Of a stretch of DNA of 64,000 nucleotides, positions 36,078 through 44,801 are shown piece after piece (the first letter of the stretch is position 1; every line of letters starts with the position of its first letter). The translations under genes were made by a program, and so were the position numbers. Source of the stretch: Corynebacterium oculi (GTDB lineage: Bacteria; Actinomycetota; Actinomycetes; Mycobacteriales; Mycobacteriaceae); NCBI RefSeq assembly GCF_001412105.1, contig NZ_LKST01000003.1, forward strand, positions 372,001 through 436,000, read 5' to 3'. The notes under the pieces are model-generated. The model was not told where the DNA came from. It saw only the letters and a program-made list of their open reading frames with translations, and did not search any database.

Positions 36078-36671
36078 TTAAAGGCCGAAGGCGCCGCCGC
36101 TGACGAGGATGAAGATACCCAGGCCGATCAAAACGATTGGGAATAGCACATGCTCCCAGCGTTCGAGAACCTCCGCGATGGGCGGACGGGTGGCCACGAA
36201 CTTCGCCAACAGGACCAGGCCCGCCACCAGGATCAGAAAGACGACGCAGTAAATGATAACGGTGGCGGTATCCACGTTGAGAAAAACCGGGACATAGACG
36301 CCGATATTATCGCCACCGTTGGCAAAGGTTACCCCGGCGACGATCAAGGCGCTTACGTTCTTTCCGCTGACTTTCGCGTCATCGTCGTCATCGTCTCCCT
36401 GCCAGGCTTGCCAGGCCGCCCACAGCCCCAGGGTCAGGGGGATTAATCCAAAGTAGGGGATCGCCTCGGTGGGTAGGAAAGCATCCGCCCCTAGTGTGAC
36501 CAGGGTCGTTACTGCGAGGATGCCCGCGAAACCAAGGTACTGCCCGGCCAGGATCCGAAGTGCGGTCCCTGCTTGGCCGGCCCCACGGGCGAAGAACAGC
36601 GAGAGCACGATGATGTCGTCGATATTGGTGGCGATAAACAGACCAACCGCCCCCAGGAGACCAGTTACCAC
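36078..36671 (-). CDS. cadD: CadD-family cadmium efflux protein
   Basis: A 197-residue membrane protein with five or six helices. The N-terminal FIATNIDDIIVLSLFFARG is the CadD signature, repeated in the second half as GVTFANGGDNIGVYVPVF; a DDDDDDAK linker joins the halves. Members of this family export Cd2+. The GTG start follows the cmtR stop with no gap, so the pair is one operon. Cargo gene of the prophage region. Confidence 0.88.
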   Translation of the reverse strand: MVTGLLGAVGLFIATNIDDIIVLSLFFARGAGQAGTALRILAGQYLGFAGILAVTTLVTLGADAFLPTEAIPYFGLIPLTLGLWAAWQAWQGDDDDDDAKVSGKNVSALIVAGVTFANGGDNIGVYVPVFLNVDTATVIIYCVVFLILVAGLVLLAKFVATRPPIAEVLERWEHVLFPIVLIGLGIFILVSGGAFGL

Positions 36672-37031
36672 TTACCTGTTCCCCTCTCCGGTGGCGCACC
36701 CGGGCACGTCACATGCCGAGTCAATACACGGAGCATTCTCGTCGGCAGCCAGAGTGGTATCCAGCAGTAAATTCAACGCCTGGACAAGATGGGCGTCGAC
36801 GATCTCGTATCGGGTCTTTCGCCCCTGCGGTTCGGCGACCACAATTCCGCAGTCCCGTAGGCAAGTGAGGTGGTTCGACACATTTGACCGCGTCAGTTCC
36901 AGCTCCCGGGCGAGAGCGGCCGGGTAGGCCGGGCCGCTCAGCAGGGTCAGGAGAATACGGGATCGGGTGGGATCGGCCATCGCCCGACCCAATCGGTTCA
37001 TCACGTCCAAGCGCGAAGCAATAGTCAGCAT
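36672..37031 (-). CDS. cmtR: ArsR-family Cd/Pb-sensing repressor, CmtR type
   Basis: A 119-residue winged-helix repressor. The recognition helix is LTRSNVSNHLTCLRDCG; its two Cys correspond to Cys57 and Cys61 of mycobacterial CmtR. The third ligand is in the Cys-rich tail (APCIDSACDVPGC), matching Cys102. Metal binding should release DNA and induce cadD. The ATG at 37031 lies only 7 bp after the -10 box, so the mRNA is nearly leaderless; longer upstream frames are not needed. Confidence 0.92.
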   Translation of the reverse strand: MLTIASRLDVMNRLGRAMADPTRSRILLTLLSGPAYPAALARELELTRSNVSNHLTCLRDCGIVVAEPQGRKTRYEIVDAHLVQALNLLLDTTLAADENAPCIDSACDVPGCATGEGNR

Positions 37032-37038
37032 GCACTGA

Positions 37039-37062
37039 ATTATACAGTTTTTGCTGAACTGT
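37039..37062 (-). promoter_or_regulatory. cmtR-cadD promoter and candidate operator
   Basis: On the minus strand a consensus TATAAT (37044-37039) overlaps the inverted repeat ACAGT-N9-ACTGT (37044-37062). Bound repressor would cover the core promoter. No gene was found in the rest of 37063-37330. Confidence 0.5.
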
Positions 37063-37330
37063 TGCCACGAGGGTCGAACGTCGGCCCGACGGCGATGCGT
37101 GACACACCAGAGCCCTTCGGTACTGCCTGTGTCGAAATCGAATGTTTTTGATACAAGTGAGAAGAGAGCCCACCCCTGCGCTTGCGCGGCATCTCGCCCC
37201 GGGACGATACACCCGAAGTCCGCTCGCCCCACGTCCCTCAGTCGCCGCGCTTGGGTGAGCCCGTGGAAGTTCCCGCTCACTCCGCCGAGAGCTGGGAGGC
37301 GAATCGCCTATCGCCAGCCCAGGAAATCCT

Positions 37331-37392
37331 ATAAATACAAATAGCAATCCCCCTTAGTGAACATACCAAGGGGGATTGCTATTTGTATTTAT
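37331..37392. terminator. 62-bp palindrome with 25-bp perfect arms
   Basis: Arms 37331-37355 and 37368-37392 are perfect reverse complements (starting ATAAATACAAATAGCAATCC) around a 12-nt loop. The centre is C/G-rich and the outer arms A/T-rich, so the hairpin ends in T-rich sequence on both strands, as in a bidirectional terminator. It lies 9 bp after the hicB stop. The arm length is unusual for a terminator. Confidence 0.7.
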
Positions 37393-37400
37393 ATAAGACT

Positions 37401-37730
37401 CTATACTGCGGAAAGTTTTTGGTTTATAAAGGCATTGAGGGAAACGCCGTCGCGCGCGGCTTCCATTACCAACCTCTTATGGACGGATCGCGATGTGCGA
37501 ACCTGAAACTTTCCCGAATACGATTGTGTGCCCAGCGGTACAGGAATCTTCTCGCCGTTGGCCTTCATATCTAGAACAATCTCCTTGACTAGAGAGATTA
37601 TTCCCTTTTCAGCTCCGTCGCGGACCGGATCTAACCACGACAATGAGGGGAATTCCAGAACCGTGCCCACATACTCACCATCTTCTTCTGACCAAAAAGT
37701 TTGGTACGTGTACTTGTCAATATCCACCAT
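37401..37730 (-). CDS. hicB: HicB-family antitoxin
   Basis: A 109-residue antitoxin. The N-terminal partial RNase H-like HicB fold (YTYQTFWSEEDGEYVGTVLEFPSLSWL, broken here as YTYQTFWSEEDGEY) binds the toxin. The C-terminal ribbon-helix-helix (FQVRTSRSVHKRLVMEAAR) binds DNA. It lies 21 bp downstream of hicA, the usual hicA-hicB order, and should repress the pair. Base composition is AT-richer than the host genes, suggesting transfer. Confidence 0.88.
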   Translation of the reverse strand: MVDIDKYTYQTFWSEEDGEYVGTVLEFPSLSWLDPVRDGAEKGIISLVKEIVLDMKANGEKIPVPLGTQSYSGKFQVRTSRSVHKRLVMEAARDGVSLNAFINQKLSAV

Positions 37731-37751
37731 GCACCCCTTTCTCTCGCGGGC

Positions 37752-38012
37752 TTACACGCCCTTCCCTGAGTTTCCTTTCCTCTCTACAGCCTTGAGAACC
37801 TGGTTTACCTGGTAGGGCTTTGCGTAATTATCTCTTCCTCTCTGGAAATTTACGCGCGGGTCTCCCGGCCATGGCATTTTGTATACTACATGTGATCCTA
37901 CCGTTCGCGGCTCTCCGAAATAATGGTCACACACAGCCTTCAAATCGGAGAAGCGCACCTTCTGCGGTTGGTCACGCATCCTTTTCAGGGCATCTACAAT
38001 ACCTTTACCCAT
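37752..38012 (-). CDS. hicA: HicA-family mRNA interferase toxin
   Basis: An 86-residue toxin with a dsRBD-like fold. The family core is FSDLKAVCDHYFGEPR, then GSHVVYKMPWPGDPRVNFQ with the catalytic His of GSHxVY, and AKPYQVNQVLKAVE. It cleaves mRNA when HicB is degraded. An imperfect inverted repeat (GGTACCAAATATGATAC) precedes the start and may be the autoregulatory operator. 38013-38221 holds only this promoter. Confidence 0.9.
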   Translation of the reverse strand: MGKGIVDALKRMRDQPQKVRFSDLKAVCDHYFGEPRTVGSHVVYKMPWPGDPRVNFQRGRDNYAKPYQVNQVLKAVERKGNSGKGV

Positions 38013-38288
38013 AGCATCATGGTACCAAATATGATACTACCACGCCACCTTGACTGGGCAAATCTTTGACAGATAAATCACATTACTGCACAAAGGCCCC
38101 TCCATCGTGCTGGGCAGTGGCCACCCATGGCAATTTGTCATGGCTCGCTTGACACCAGGAGTGCGGCATGGTAAAGTCTTGCAGCTAAACTCGTGGAGCA
38201 ATAGGAGCATCACCACGGATCTGACCCCTTTTTGGTGGACACCTGATATCCAGCCCAGTCGGGCTGGGAAGAAAGGTAATCTACCATC

Positions 38289-38589
38289 ATGTCCAGGTAC
38301 TCCGAACAGTTCAGACGCGATGCTGTGGCTCTCTATGAGAACAATGAGGACCTCTCGCTGAACGCAGCATCAGCAGAGCTCGGTATCAACCGTGCCTCGC
38401 TGCATTCTTGGGTCAAAAAGTACGGCACCGGAAAGCGTGCGCGCATTAAACCTGTGCATGATAAAGCTCAAGCGGCGAATGATTCCGAACGGATCCGCCA
38501 GTGAGACAAAAGAAATCTCTCAACTACGCGAAGAACGCGATATCCTACGCAAGGCCGCGAAGTATTTTGCCGAAGAGACTCACTGGTGA
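38289..38589 (+). pseudogene. IS3-family OrfA, frameshifted
   Basis: MSRYSEQFRRDAVALYENNE begins an OrfA with a helix-turn-helix (LNAASAELGINRASLHSWVK). After SERIRQ the frame hits TGA at 38502; the conserved leucine-zipper continuation (EISQLREERDILRKAAKYFA) lies in another frame to 38589. Small indels near 38500 explain this. OrfA normally binds the IS ends and combines with OrfB by programmed frameshifting further downstream. Confidence 0.85.
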
Positions 38590-39482
38590 TCCGCCTCCAG
38601 TTTGTCTATGACCACCGAACCGAATACTCGGTTAAGCGGATGTGCCACGTTTTAAAGCTGAATCATTCCTCGTTTTATAAATGGGTGCAAACCCGTGAAA
38701 AGCGCAGTTTAAAGATGTATTCCGATGCCGCTATTGGTGCAAGGATCACAACCATCTTCGATGATGAGCATGGTCTTTACGGGGCTCAACGCATCGCTGC
38801 AAGCCTTAAAGCCGATACGAGCTTTGGCCCGATAAATCACAAGAAGGTCGCACGCATCATGAAAGCCATGGGACTTAAAGGCTTTACCAAGCGGCGCCGA
38901 TGTGTCACTACCAGGCGCAAGCCTGGCCACCGTGTCATGCCGGACTTAGTAGGCCGTAAATTCACAGCTAACGAGCCGAACCGCGTCTATGTAGGCGACA
39001 TTACATACCTGCCCTGTAAGGGTGGCAAGAACATGTATTTGGCCACAGTTATTGACACTTACTCGCGGAAACGTGCAGGTTATGCCCTCGCAGACCACAT
39101 GCACGTCTGACTGGTCGTCGATGCAATAGCCCACGCGCACGGTGTGCGTGGCAGTCTTGACGGGGCTGTATTCCATTCCGATCACGGCAGTGTTTACACC
39201 TCACAAGCCTTGAGGAGCTATTGCTCGTCGTTGGGTGTGCGCCAGTCCATGGCAGCGGTAGGAACGAGTGCGGATAACGCCCTAGCAGAATCATGTAACG
39301 CCACGCTCAAGCGGGAAGTCTTGCGTGATAGGAAAGTCTTTGACAATCCGATCGCCTGCCGGCAGGAAGTCTTTCGATGGTGCATGCGCTACAACACACG
39401 CCGGCGACACTCGTGGTGCAATCTTGCAGCCCCTGATGTCTTTGAAGCCGAGACTTCAGCTACACTGACCAAAGCAGCATAG
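38586..39482 (+). pseudogene. IS3-family OrfB transposase with internal stop
   Basis: A DDE integrase-type catalytic subunit. VYVGDITYLP carries the first Asp, FHSDHGSVYTS the second and NALAESCNATLKRE the Glu. An in-frame TGA at 39108 splits it before the second Asp; both halves remain in the same frame. Without readthrough no active enzyme is made. Confidence 0.87.
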
Positions 39483-39520
39483 CTAACCCCCGACGTGTCC
39501 ACTTTCCGGAGGTCAGGCCC

Positions 39521-39761
39521 AACCCCACCGAACGGCTCAATCGCGAGATCCGCCGGCGCACTGATGTTGTCGGGATCTTCCCCCACCGTGATGCTGTGAT
39601 TCGCTTAGTCAGGGGCCGTCCTTGCTGAGCAGCATGATGATTAGATTCAGCAGAAACGCTACACGTCGTTGACAAGCCTAGAGCAAACCAAGGCGTTGAT
39701 CACAGCCAATGTCATCGACGCCGACACCACCACCCCGGCAGGCAAGGAGATTGCAGCCTAA
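39521..39761 (+). pseudogene. C-terminal fragment of IS256-type transposase
   Basis: [20 protein letters not shown] is the conserved C-terminal region of mutator/IS256 transposases. The fragment carries an extra base after RLV and a TAG where Trp is expected, both identical to those in the inverted copy at 43307-44112. It ends at TAA 39759-39761. Confidence 0.85.
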
Positions 39762-39858
39762 TGACCAACCACACCCAGGCCCGTGCCGGACCCGATCCCT
39801 GCTAACAGATCACCGACGATTCGAAAGAACTCATACACCACCTACGCGGACCTGACCC
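39521..39858 (+). repeat. left arm of 338-bp inverted repeat (IS256 remnant)
   Basis: 338 bp that appear as a reverse complement at 43210-43547. It includes the transposase C-terminus and the IS terminal region. The arms enclose 3.35 kb of cargo. Confidence 0.88.
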
Positions 39859-40079
39859 GCACAATGAACATTCTCTCCTACGGACACACGATCCGCACTA
39901 ATCGGGTGCCCACTATACGAAGGTAACCTCAGGTCAATGATGGCATTTATAAAGTACAGGACATGCAAAGTCTTGATACAGCAAACTCCCAGACTCCCGT
40001 TGTAGAAAATGAGGTGTCGTTATAAACATGGGCCGTGGTGGAGACCGCTGCGTCCCACCATCGTGAAGGAGAGTGCTAG
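39859..40079. other. non-coding junction before the acyltransferase gene
   Basis: About 220 bp between the IS256 fragment and the next gene. I see only the RBS GAAGGAGAG of the acyltransferase gene and a 20-codon ORF (39963-40025) that I cannot support. Confidence 0.5.
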
Positions 40080-41009
40080 GTGAGTGCATCATCGCGCATC
40101 GTCGGGCTGGATTTAGCCCGTTCACTTGCCATAATTGGCATGATTATTTTGCACATGGCCTCGTTGGTATGGAGTACCAAAGTCGTATTGTCAGGCCTTC
40201 CGGCCGCCCTATTTGCCATCGTCGCCGGAGTGACGATGATGCTCATCGGTAAGAACTATTCCGTACAGACGCTGCTGCGCCTGATTGCCCGTGGCTCCAT
40301 CATTACGCTTATCGGACTGGCACTGCTCCCGGTGGGCGGGCAGATCCAGGTTGTGCTCGTTGCTATTGGTATCACCATGATGGTGGTTTCCTGGGTACCA
40401 CCGCTGAACGTGTGGTGGAAGCTGGCCTTGTTCTTTATCGCCGCCATCGCCTCAACCGTGCACTATGCGCCTTTTACCCTGCCACAGGTTTATCCGCTGT
40501 TGGCATGGATCGCGTATTTCATCGCCGGCATGCTGCTCTTTGAGGTCTACATCCGCCCGGGTAGCTTCCGCACGGCGCTGCAATGGATTGTTACCGCGGT
40601 CAGCGCGGTGATTTCCGTGGCTGGCACCTACTTCCGCTTCGAGCCGGATATGCCTAGCTGGCTGCGCTTTACCGGCCACACCGGCGTAGCGGGCGAAATC
40701 CTGCTTTCCGTTGCAGTGGCAGCAGTGGTGCTGCACCTGTGCCTGCTCATTGGCAGCGCGGTGCCCAAGCTGGTCTACCCCTTGGCCGCATTGGGCACGA
40801 TGTCCCTGACCGTTTATGTCTTGCACGTGCTTTCCGCTTATTACTGGCAAAGTCACATCTCGCTGCACAATACCGCGTGGGCGGGGGCATTTATTGGTCT
40901 ATTCCTCGTGTTCGCCACTATCTGGCGGAAATTCCTGGGTCAAGGTCCCCTTGAAAAGGCCGTCTCCACCGCCGTTAAACTCGCCGTTCCTGCTGGAAAG
41001 AAGGACTAA
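40080..41009 (+). CDS. multi-pass membrane protein, DUF1624/HGSNAT-like acyltransferase fold
   Basis: A 309-residue protein with about ten membrane helices and GTG start (RBS GAAGGAGAG). The N-terminus RIVGLDLARSLAIIGMIILH has the R-x-GLDxxRxxAI motif of membrane acyltransferases of the HGSNAT/DUF1624/DUF418 group, with the candidate catalytic His at the end of helix 1. The substrate is unknown; cell-envelope acyl transfer is possible. The protease gene starts one base after its stop codon. Part of the chromosomal cargo between the IS256 arms. Confidence 0.75.
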   Translation: MSASSRIVGLDLARSLAIIGMIILHMASLVWSTKVVLSGLPAALFAIVAGVTMMLIGKNYSVQTLLRLIARGSIITLIGLALLPVGGQIQVVLVAIGITMMVVSWVPPLNVWWKLALFFIAAIASTVHYAPFTLPQVYPLLAWIAYFIAGMLLFEVYIRPGSFRTALQWIVTAVSAVISVAGTYFRFEPDMPSWLRFTGHTGVAGEILLSVAVAAVVLHLCLLIGSAVPKLVYPLAALGTMSLTVYVLHVLSAYYWQSHISLHNTAWAGAFIGLFLVFATIWRKFLGQGPLEKAVSTAVKLAVPAGKKD

Positions 41010-41010
41010 C

Positions 41011-42099
41011 ATGTCGCGTAAATTTGCTACCGCTTTGACCACCGCCGGTATCATCGGGATGTTGGCTGCCCCTGCCAGCGCCCTAGAGCATGGCGAACCT
41101 GCCCCCGATAATGCTGAGTCCCAGACCGTTGCTGCGCTCAAGATGGGCCGCGTAGGCAACTTCGGCGATTGCACCGGCACATTGGTGGATAAGCAGTGGG
41201 TGCTCACCGCCCGCCACTGCCTGGAGTCCGTCAATAACGAAGGCGCCCAGGCCCGCCTGGGAAACAAGGCCTACGACGCGGATTCGTGGGCGCTATCCCC
41301 GCTTTCTGATGCCGGATTGCTTCACCTCACCGAACCCGTCACCGATATCAAACCAGCCAAGATCACCACCGATATTCCAGAGCCTGGTGACCTTGGCACC
41401 CTGTACGGTTGGAGCAGCAGCTCCTCCATGGCGCGCAAAGGCCAGCTGCCGATGGCAAAGATGAAGGTCTCAGAAATCTTGGGCGGCGGGCCAAGCGATG
41501 ACGCCGCAAAGAAGCCAGACGCCGACAAGGAAGCCCCCGAGGGCTATGAGTCTGTGCCTGCAGCAGAGGCTATGCCTGGTGCCATGATGCCTGGATCAGG
41601 ATCGGGGTCGGATGCGCCCAAGGTCCTCTCACCGGGTGCCGAGCAGCCGCAGATCGTCAAACCCGACGGTAACGGTGGACAAGTAATGCAGCCTGGTCAA
41701 GGTGGTATGGCTCCGATGATCAGCAGCCCGATCCTCGATGTTCACTCCACCGGTAATGCCGGCATGCAGGGTGGCGATTCCGGCGGACCGTTCTTCGTGG
41801 ACGGAAAGCTTGCGGGCCTGGCTACCGCGGGTACGTCTAATGCAGATCCGGATATTCCCTCCCCGAGTGCAGCGATCACCACGCTCGCTGGCACCAAGGA
41901 CTGGGTAGACGGTGTGATTAGCGGCAAGGACAAGGACGCCATTTTGACCGCAGATACCACGCCCACTCCGGAGGCAACGCCGCAGACCAGCGGCGACCGT
42001 CCGTGGATCTACTTCACGGTAGCCGCTATTGGCCTTATCGGTGCTGCGGCGGCCGCGCGCACCTTCGCCACCGGTGCCGCTCGCAAGTCGCGCCGCTAA
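41011..42099 (+). CDS. secreted, membrane-anchored trypsin-like serine protease
   Basis: A 362-residue protein. Signal peptide (about 1-26, GIIGMLAAPASALEHGEPAP), then an S1-type protease: His in WVLTARHC, Asp in LSDAGLLHLTEP, Ser in GMQGGDSGGPFF. A long Gly/Pro/Met-rich insert (about residues 155-245) separates Asp and Ser regions. After a Thr/Pro linker, a C-terminal helix (YFTVAAIGLIGAAAAARTF) and basic tail anchor it in the membrane. The ATG at 41011 has an AAGAAGGA RBS. Its end overlaps convergent tyrA by 4 bp. Confidence 0.88.
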   Translation: MSRKFATALTTAGIIGMLAAPASALEHGEPAPDNAESQTVAALKMGRVGNFGDCTGTLVDKQWVLTARHCLESVNNEGAQARLGNKAYDADSWALSPLSDAGLLHLTEPVTDIKPAKITTDIPEPGDLGTLYGWSSSSSMARKGQLPMAKMKVSEILGGGPSDDAAKKPDADKEAPEGYESVPAAEAMPGAMMPGSGSGSDAPKVLSPGAEQPQIVKPDGNGGQVMQPGQGGMAPMISSPILDVHSTGNAGMQGGDSGGPFFVDGKLAGLATAGTSNADPDIPSPSAAITTLAGTKDWVDGVISGKDKDAILTADTTPTPEATPQTSGDRPWIYFTVAAIGLIGAAAAARTFATGAARKSRR

Positions 42100-43123
42100 A
42101 AAATCTCGATGCGCCCACCCAGGGACTCGGTCTGGCGCAGCTGCGCCACCCACTTCGGGCCGCCGGGGTGCAGGCGTAGTACCGGATGGGAGGAAATCTT
42201 GACCGGGGATACCGATTCCTTGCGCGCGCCCGACCTGGCTTCGATGCGGGTGCGGGCGCGGTAGCCGGCATCGGCAAGCTCGGCAGTGGAAGGCTCGGGG
42301 GCGGCGAGCTTCTCCCGGGCATCGTGAAGCAGCTCCAGTGCCTCATCCAAGGCCTCCACCAAGGCCGAGGCATTGGTCTTGCACATCTGCCGCACGAGAT
42401 CCGGGCGAGTGCCTGCCACCCGGGTTGCATCCTTAAAGGAACCGGCGGCCAAGGACTGCGCCAAAATCCCGCCATTATCGCCCACCGTGGCGAGGGTCTC
42501 GGCAAAGACGTGGGGCAGGTGAGAAATGCGGGCGACCGCCGCATCGTGGTTGGCCACGCGGATCGGCACGGCTTCTTCATGCACCATCTGGGTCATGCGC
42601 ACGACGTCCGTAAAAGTCTCAATCCATTCCGTGGAATCTTCTCCCCGCGCGCCTCACACTCGGCGGCATAATCGTAGGTAATGCCCCACGCGGCGCGGCG
42701 GAAAAGCCCCGTCTGGGAGTGATCCCAGCCAGATTTCGAGGTGCCCGCCAGGGGGTGCCCGCCGACGTAGCGATCCTCCATGCCACGGTCACATACCTGC
42801 TGGCGAACGGGAGTCTTCACGGAGACCACGTCCGTGATGCTGCAGCTAGGGGCGTATTCCTGGATCGCATCCAAGACACTGCCCACCGCAGTCATGGGAA
42901 CAGCTATCACAATGAGTGCCTTTTCAACTTCGGAGCGGTTAAGAACCGCCGGCAAGTCATCATTAACATCAAAGCCCTGCTTGACTGCGGTGCGGGCAGC
43001 CGAAGTGGAGTGATTATATCCGAATACGTGGTGGTTATAGCCCGCGAGATCGCGCAGCAAGGAACCACCGATGAGGCCGAGGCCGATAATGCAGATGGGG
43101 CGTTGAACATTTTGAGAACTCAC
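42096..43123 (-). pseudogene. tyrA: prephenate dehydrogenase, frameshifted
   Basis: The N-terminal part (43123 to 42593) has the NAD motif IIGLGLIGGSLLRDL and the GGHPLAGTSKSGW active-site segment. After ECEARGEKIP a one-base deletion near 42635 shifts the frame; the C-terminal part (EWIETFTDVVRMTQM, then MVHEEAVPIRVANHDAAVARI) continues in a second frame to 42096. The enzyme would convert prephenate to 4-hydroxyphenylpyruvate for tyrosine. A functional tyrA probably exists elsewhere in the genome. Confidence 0.9.
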
Positions 43124-43162
43124 GGTGAAAATTGTGGCACAACACGACTAATCTCACGAGGT

Positions 43163-43209
43163 ATGAGCAACGAAAATTACTCTTTCGCGGTTACCGTCGC
43201 CCGCAGCGA
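43163..43209 (+). pseudogene. 5' fragment of tRNA adenosine deaminase-associated gene
   Basis: The ATG at 43163 opens MSNENYSFAVTVARSE, then runs into the IS256 end at 43210 and stops at 43237. In corynebacteria a tadA-associated gene lies divergent from tyrA and starts in this way. The gene is truncated by the transposon end. Confidence 0.6.
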
Positions 43210-43547
43210 GGGTCAGGTCCGCGTAGGTGGTGTATGAGTTCTTTCGAATCGTCGGTGATCTGTTAGCAGGGATCGGGTCCGGCACGGGCCTGGGTGTGGT
43301 TGGTCATTAGGCTGCAATCTCCTTGCCTGCCGGGGTGGTGGTGTCGGCGTCGATGACATTGGCTGTGATCAACGCCTTGGTTTGCTCTAGGCTTGTCAAC
43401 GACGTGTAGCGTTTCTGCTGAATCTAATCATCATGCTGCTCAGCAAGGACGGCCCCTGACTAAGCGAATCACAGCATCACGGTGGGGGAAGATCCCGACA
43501 ACATCAGTGCGCCGGCGGATCTCGCGATTGAGCCGTTCGGTGGGGTT
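43210..43547 (-). repeat. right arm of 338-bp inverted repeat (IS256 remnant)
   Basis: Reverse complement of 39521-39858 over the whole 338 bp as far as read by eye, including the same inactivating mutations. It is the terminal part of the longer IS256-like element that continues to 44237. Confidence 0.88.
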
Positions 43548-44112
43548 ATCCGACCAGACTGTGGTCCACACGGACCTGACCCCTTCCTGGACTTTCATCG
43601 TCAGCGCGTCGCACGAGAGGTAGTAGTACGGGCCGGAATCCAGTGGCCGGGTGTGAAAATCCTCCACCATCGAATCCAAGTCTTTGGCCATCTCACTGAC
43701 TTGTGACTTCGATAGGTTCGTGATGCCGAGAGTGGCGACCAGGTCGTTTATCCTGCGGGTAGACACACCCTTTAAATAGCACGTGGCGATCACGGTGGTG
43801 AAGGCACGTTCGGTACGGGTTCGTCGTTCTCACAGTCAGTCAGGGAAGAAAGAACCGTGGCGTAAGTTTCGGGATAGCCACATCGACGGTGCCGACCTGT
43901 GTATCCAGTCGTCGGTGGCGGTAGCCGTTGCGGTGGTTGACGCGGTTGTCGCTGGTGGTGCCGTAGTCAGCGCCGCAGACAGTATCGGCTTGGGCAGATA
44001 GAATTTGGTTGATGAAATCACCGAGCATCTGACGCATCAGATCGGGTGATGCTTGGGTGAGTAGCTCTTCGAGATACGCGGTCGGGTCGATAAACTAAGG
44101 GCCAGCGGTCAT
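43307..44112 (-). pseudogene. IS256-family (mutator) transposase, degraded
   Basis: From ATG 44112: MTAGP then TAG at codon 6, [60 protein letters not shown] and [19 protein letters not shown], in more than one frame. The central catalytic region between [13 protein letters not shown] and [13 protein letters not shown] is largely deleted. The C-terminus has an extra base and a TAG in place of Trp before TAA at 43307. Confidence 0.85.
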
Positions 44113-44317
44113 TATGGGTCTCGTCCTTTCGAGCATCGGTAGAAGTTGATTCGAAAGGTACCCATGATGGTCGCCCTATTTGTCCTCGGGGCCCATCACA
44201 GGAACTAACTCGTACACCACGCTAACGGACGCAACCCGCCCCGGCCTCCACCGCGACGCCCAAGGCGCGCAAGATTCCCTATTCTAACCCCCATCTGTCT
44301 CGAAAGGAGACATTCCC

Positions 44318-44762
44318 GTGTCCATGTTTGCTCAACCTGCTTCCAGCGCAGGCCTCGACCTTAAAGCCAACGACGGTGCGCTACTGATGATCACCCCCAC
44401 CGAGTTCAAGGAAGGTATCACCATCGCTTATGGCACGTCGGACGCGGTGGCCGCCAGCGTGGTGATCCTCGATGGCCCCAACGCCGGGGAGGAAATCAGA
44501 GGACACCCTCATCTTCCAGAAGGTGCTCCAAGGCCAGTTGAAGCGCTATATCGGCTCCGGGCAGGTGTGCCTGGGCCGCCTCGGCAAGGGCGAAGCCAAG
44601 CCCGGCCAGTCCGCCCCCTGGATGCTGGGGGATTTCACCGAGCAGGATGCTCAGGTCGCCCAGCGGTATTTGAACTCCAAGCAGCCTGCTACGGGGCAAC
44701 CCAGCGGTACGAGTAGCCCCGCCCAAGGGGCGGCGGGCGCAGCTGACGATTTGCCGTTCTGA
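44318..44762 (+). pseudogene. phage protein of unknown function, frameshifted
   Basis: RBS GAAAGGAGA and GTG open MSMFAQPASSAGLDLKANDG. After GPNAGEE an extra A (GAGGAAATC near 44495) shifts the frame. The remainder (SEDTLIFQKVLQGQLKRYIG, then LGRLGKGEAKPGQSAPWMLG) continues to 44762 and ends ADDLPF. The acidic DDLPF-type tail resembles those of single-strand DNA-binding proteins, and the gene lies just before the primase, so a replication role is possible but unproven. Confidence 0.75.
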
Positions 44763-44801
44763 CCCCCGTCCTAGAGAGTCGAAGGGAGGTGGCATGACCT
44801 C

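Larger units (their letters stand above)
38222..39515 (+). mobile_element. IS3-family insertion sequence, inactivated
   Basis: Ends are imperfect inverted repeats: left TGACCCCTTTTTGGTGGACA (38222) and right, reversed, TGACCTCCGGAAAGTGGACA (39515). About 1.29 kb with overlapping orfA and orfB, both broken. No clear 3-bp target duplication remains; the right end is joined directly to an IS256 remnant, so a rearrangement has occurred. Confidence 0.88.
43210..44237 (-). mobile_element. IS256-family insertion sequence, internally deleted
   Basis: The left end GGGTCAGGTCCGCGTAGGTG (43210) and the right end, reversed, GGGTTGCGTCCGTTAGCGTG (44237) are similar inverted repeats. At about 1.03 kb it is shorter than a normal member (about 1.3-1.4 kb), because the middle of the transposase is missing. 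Confidence 0.8.

Noticed and set aside
39963..40025. 20-codon ORF before the acyltransferase gene
   Set aside because: No RBS and too short to support.
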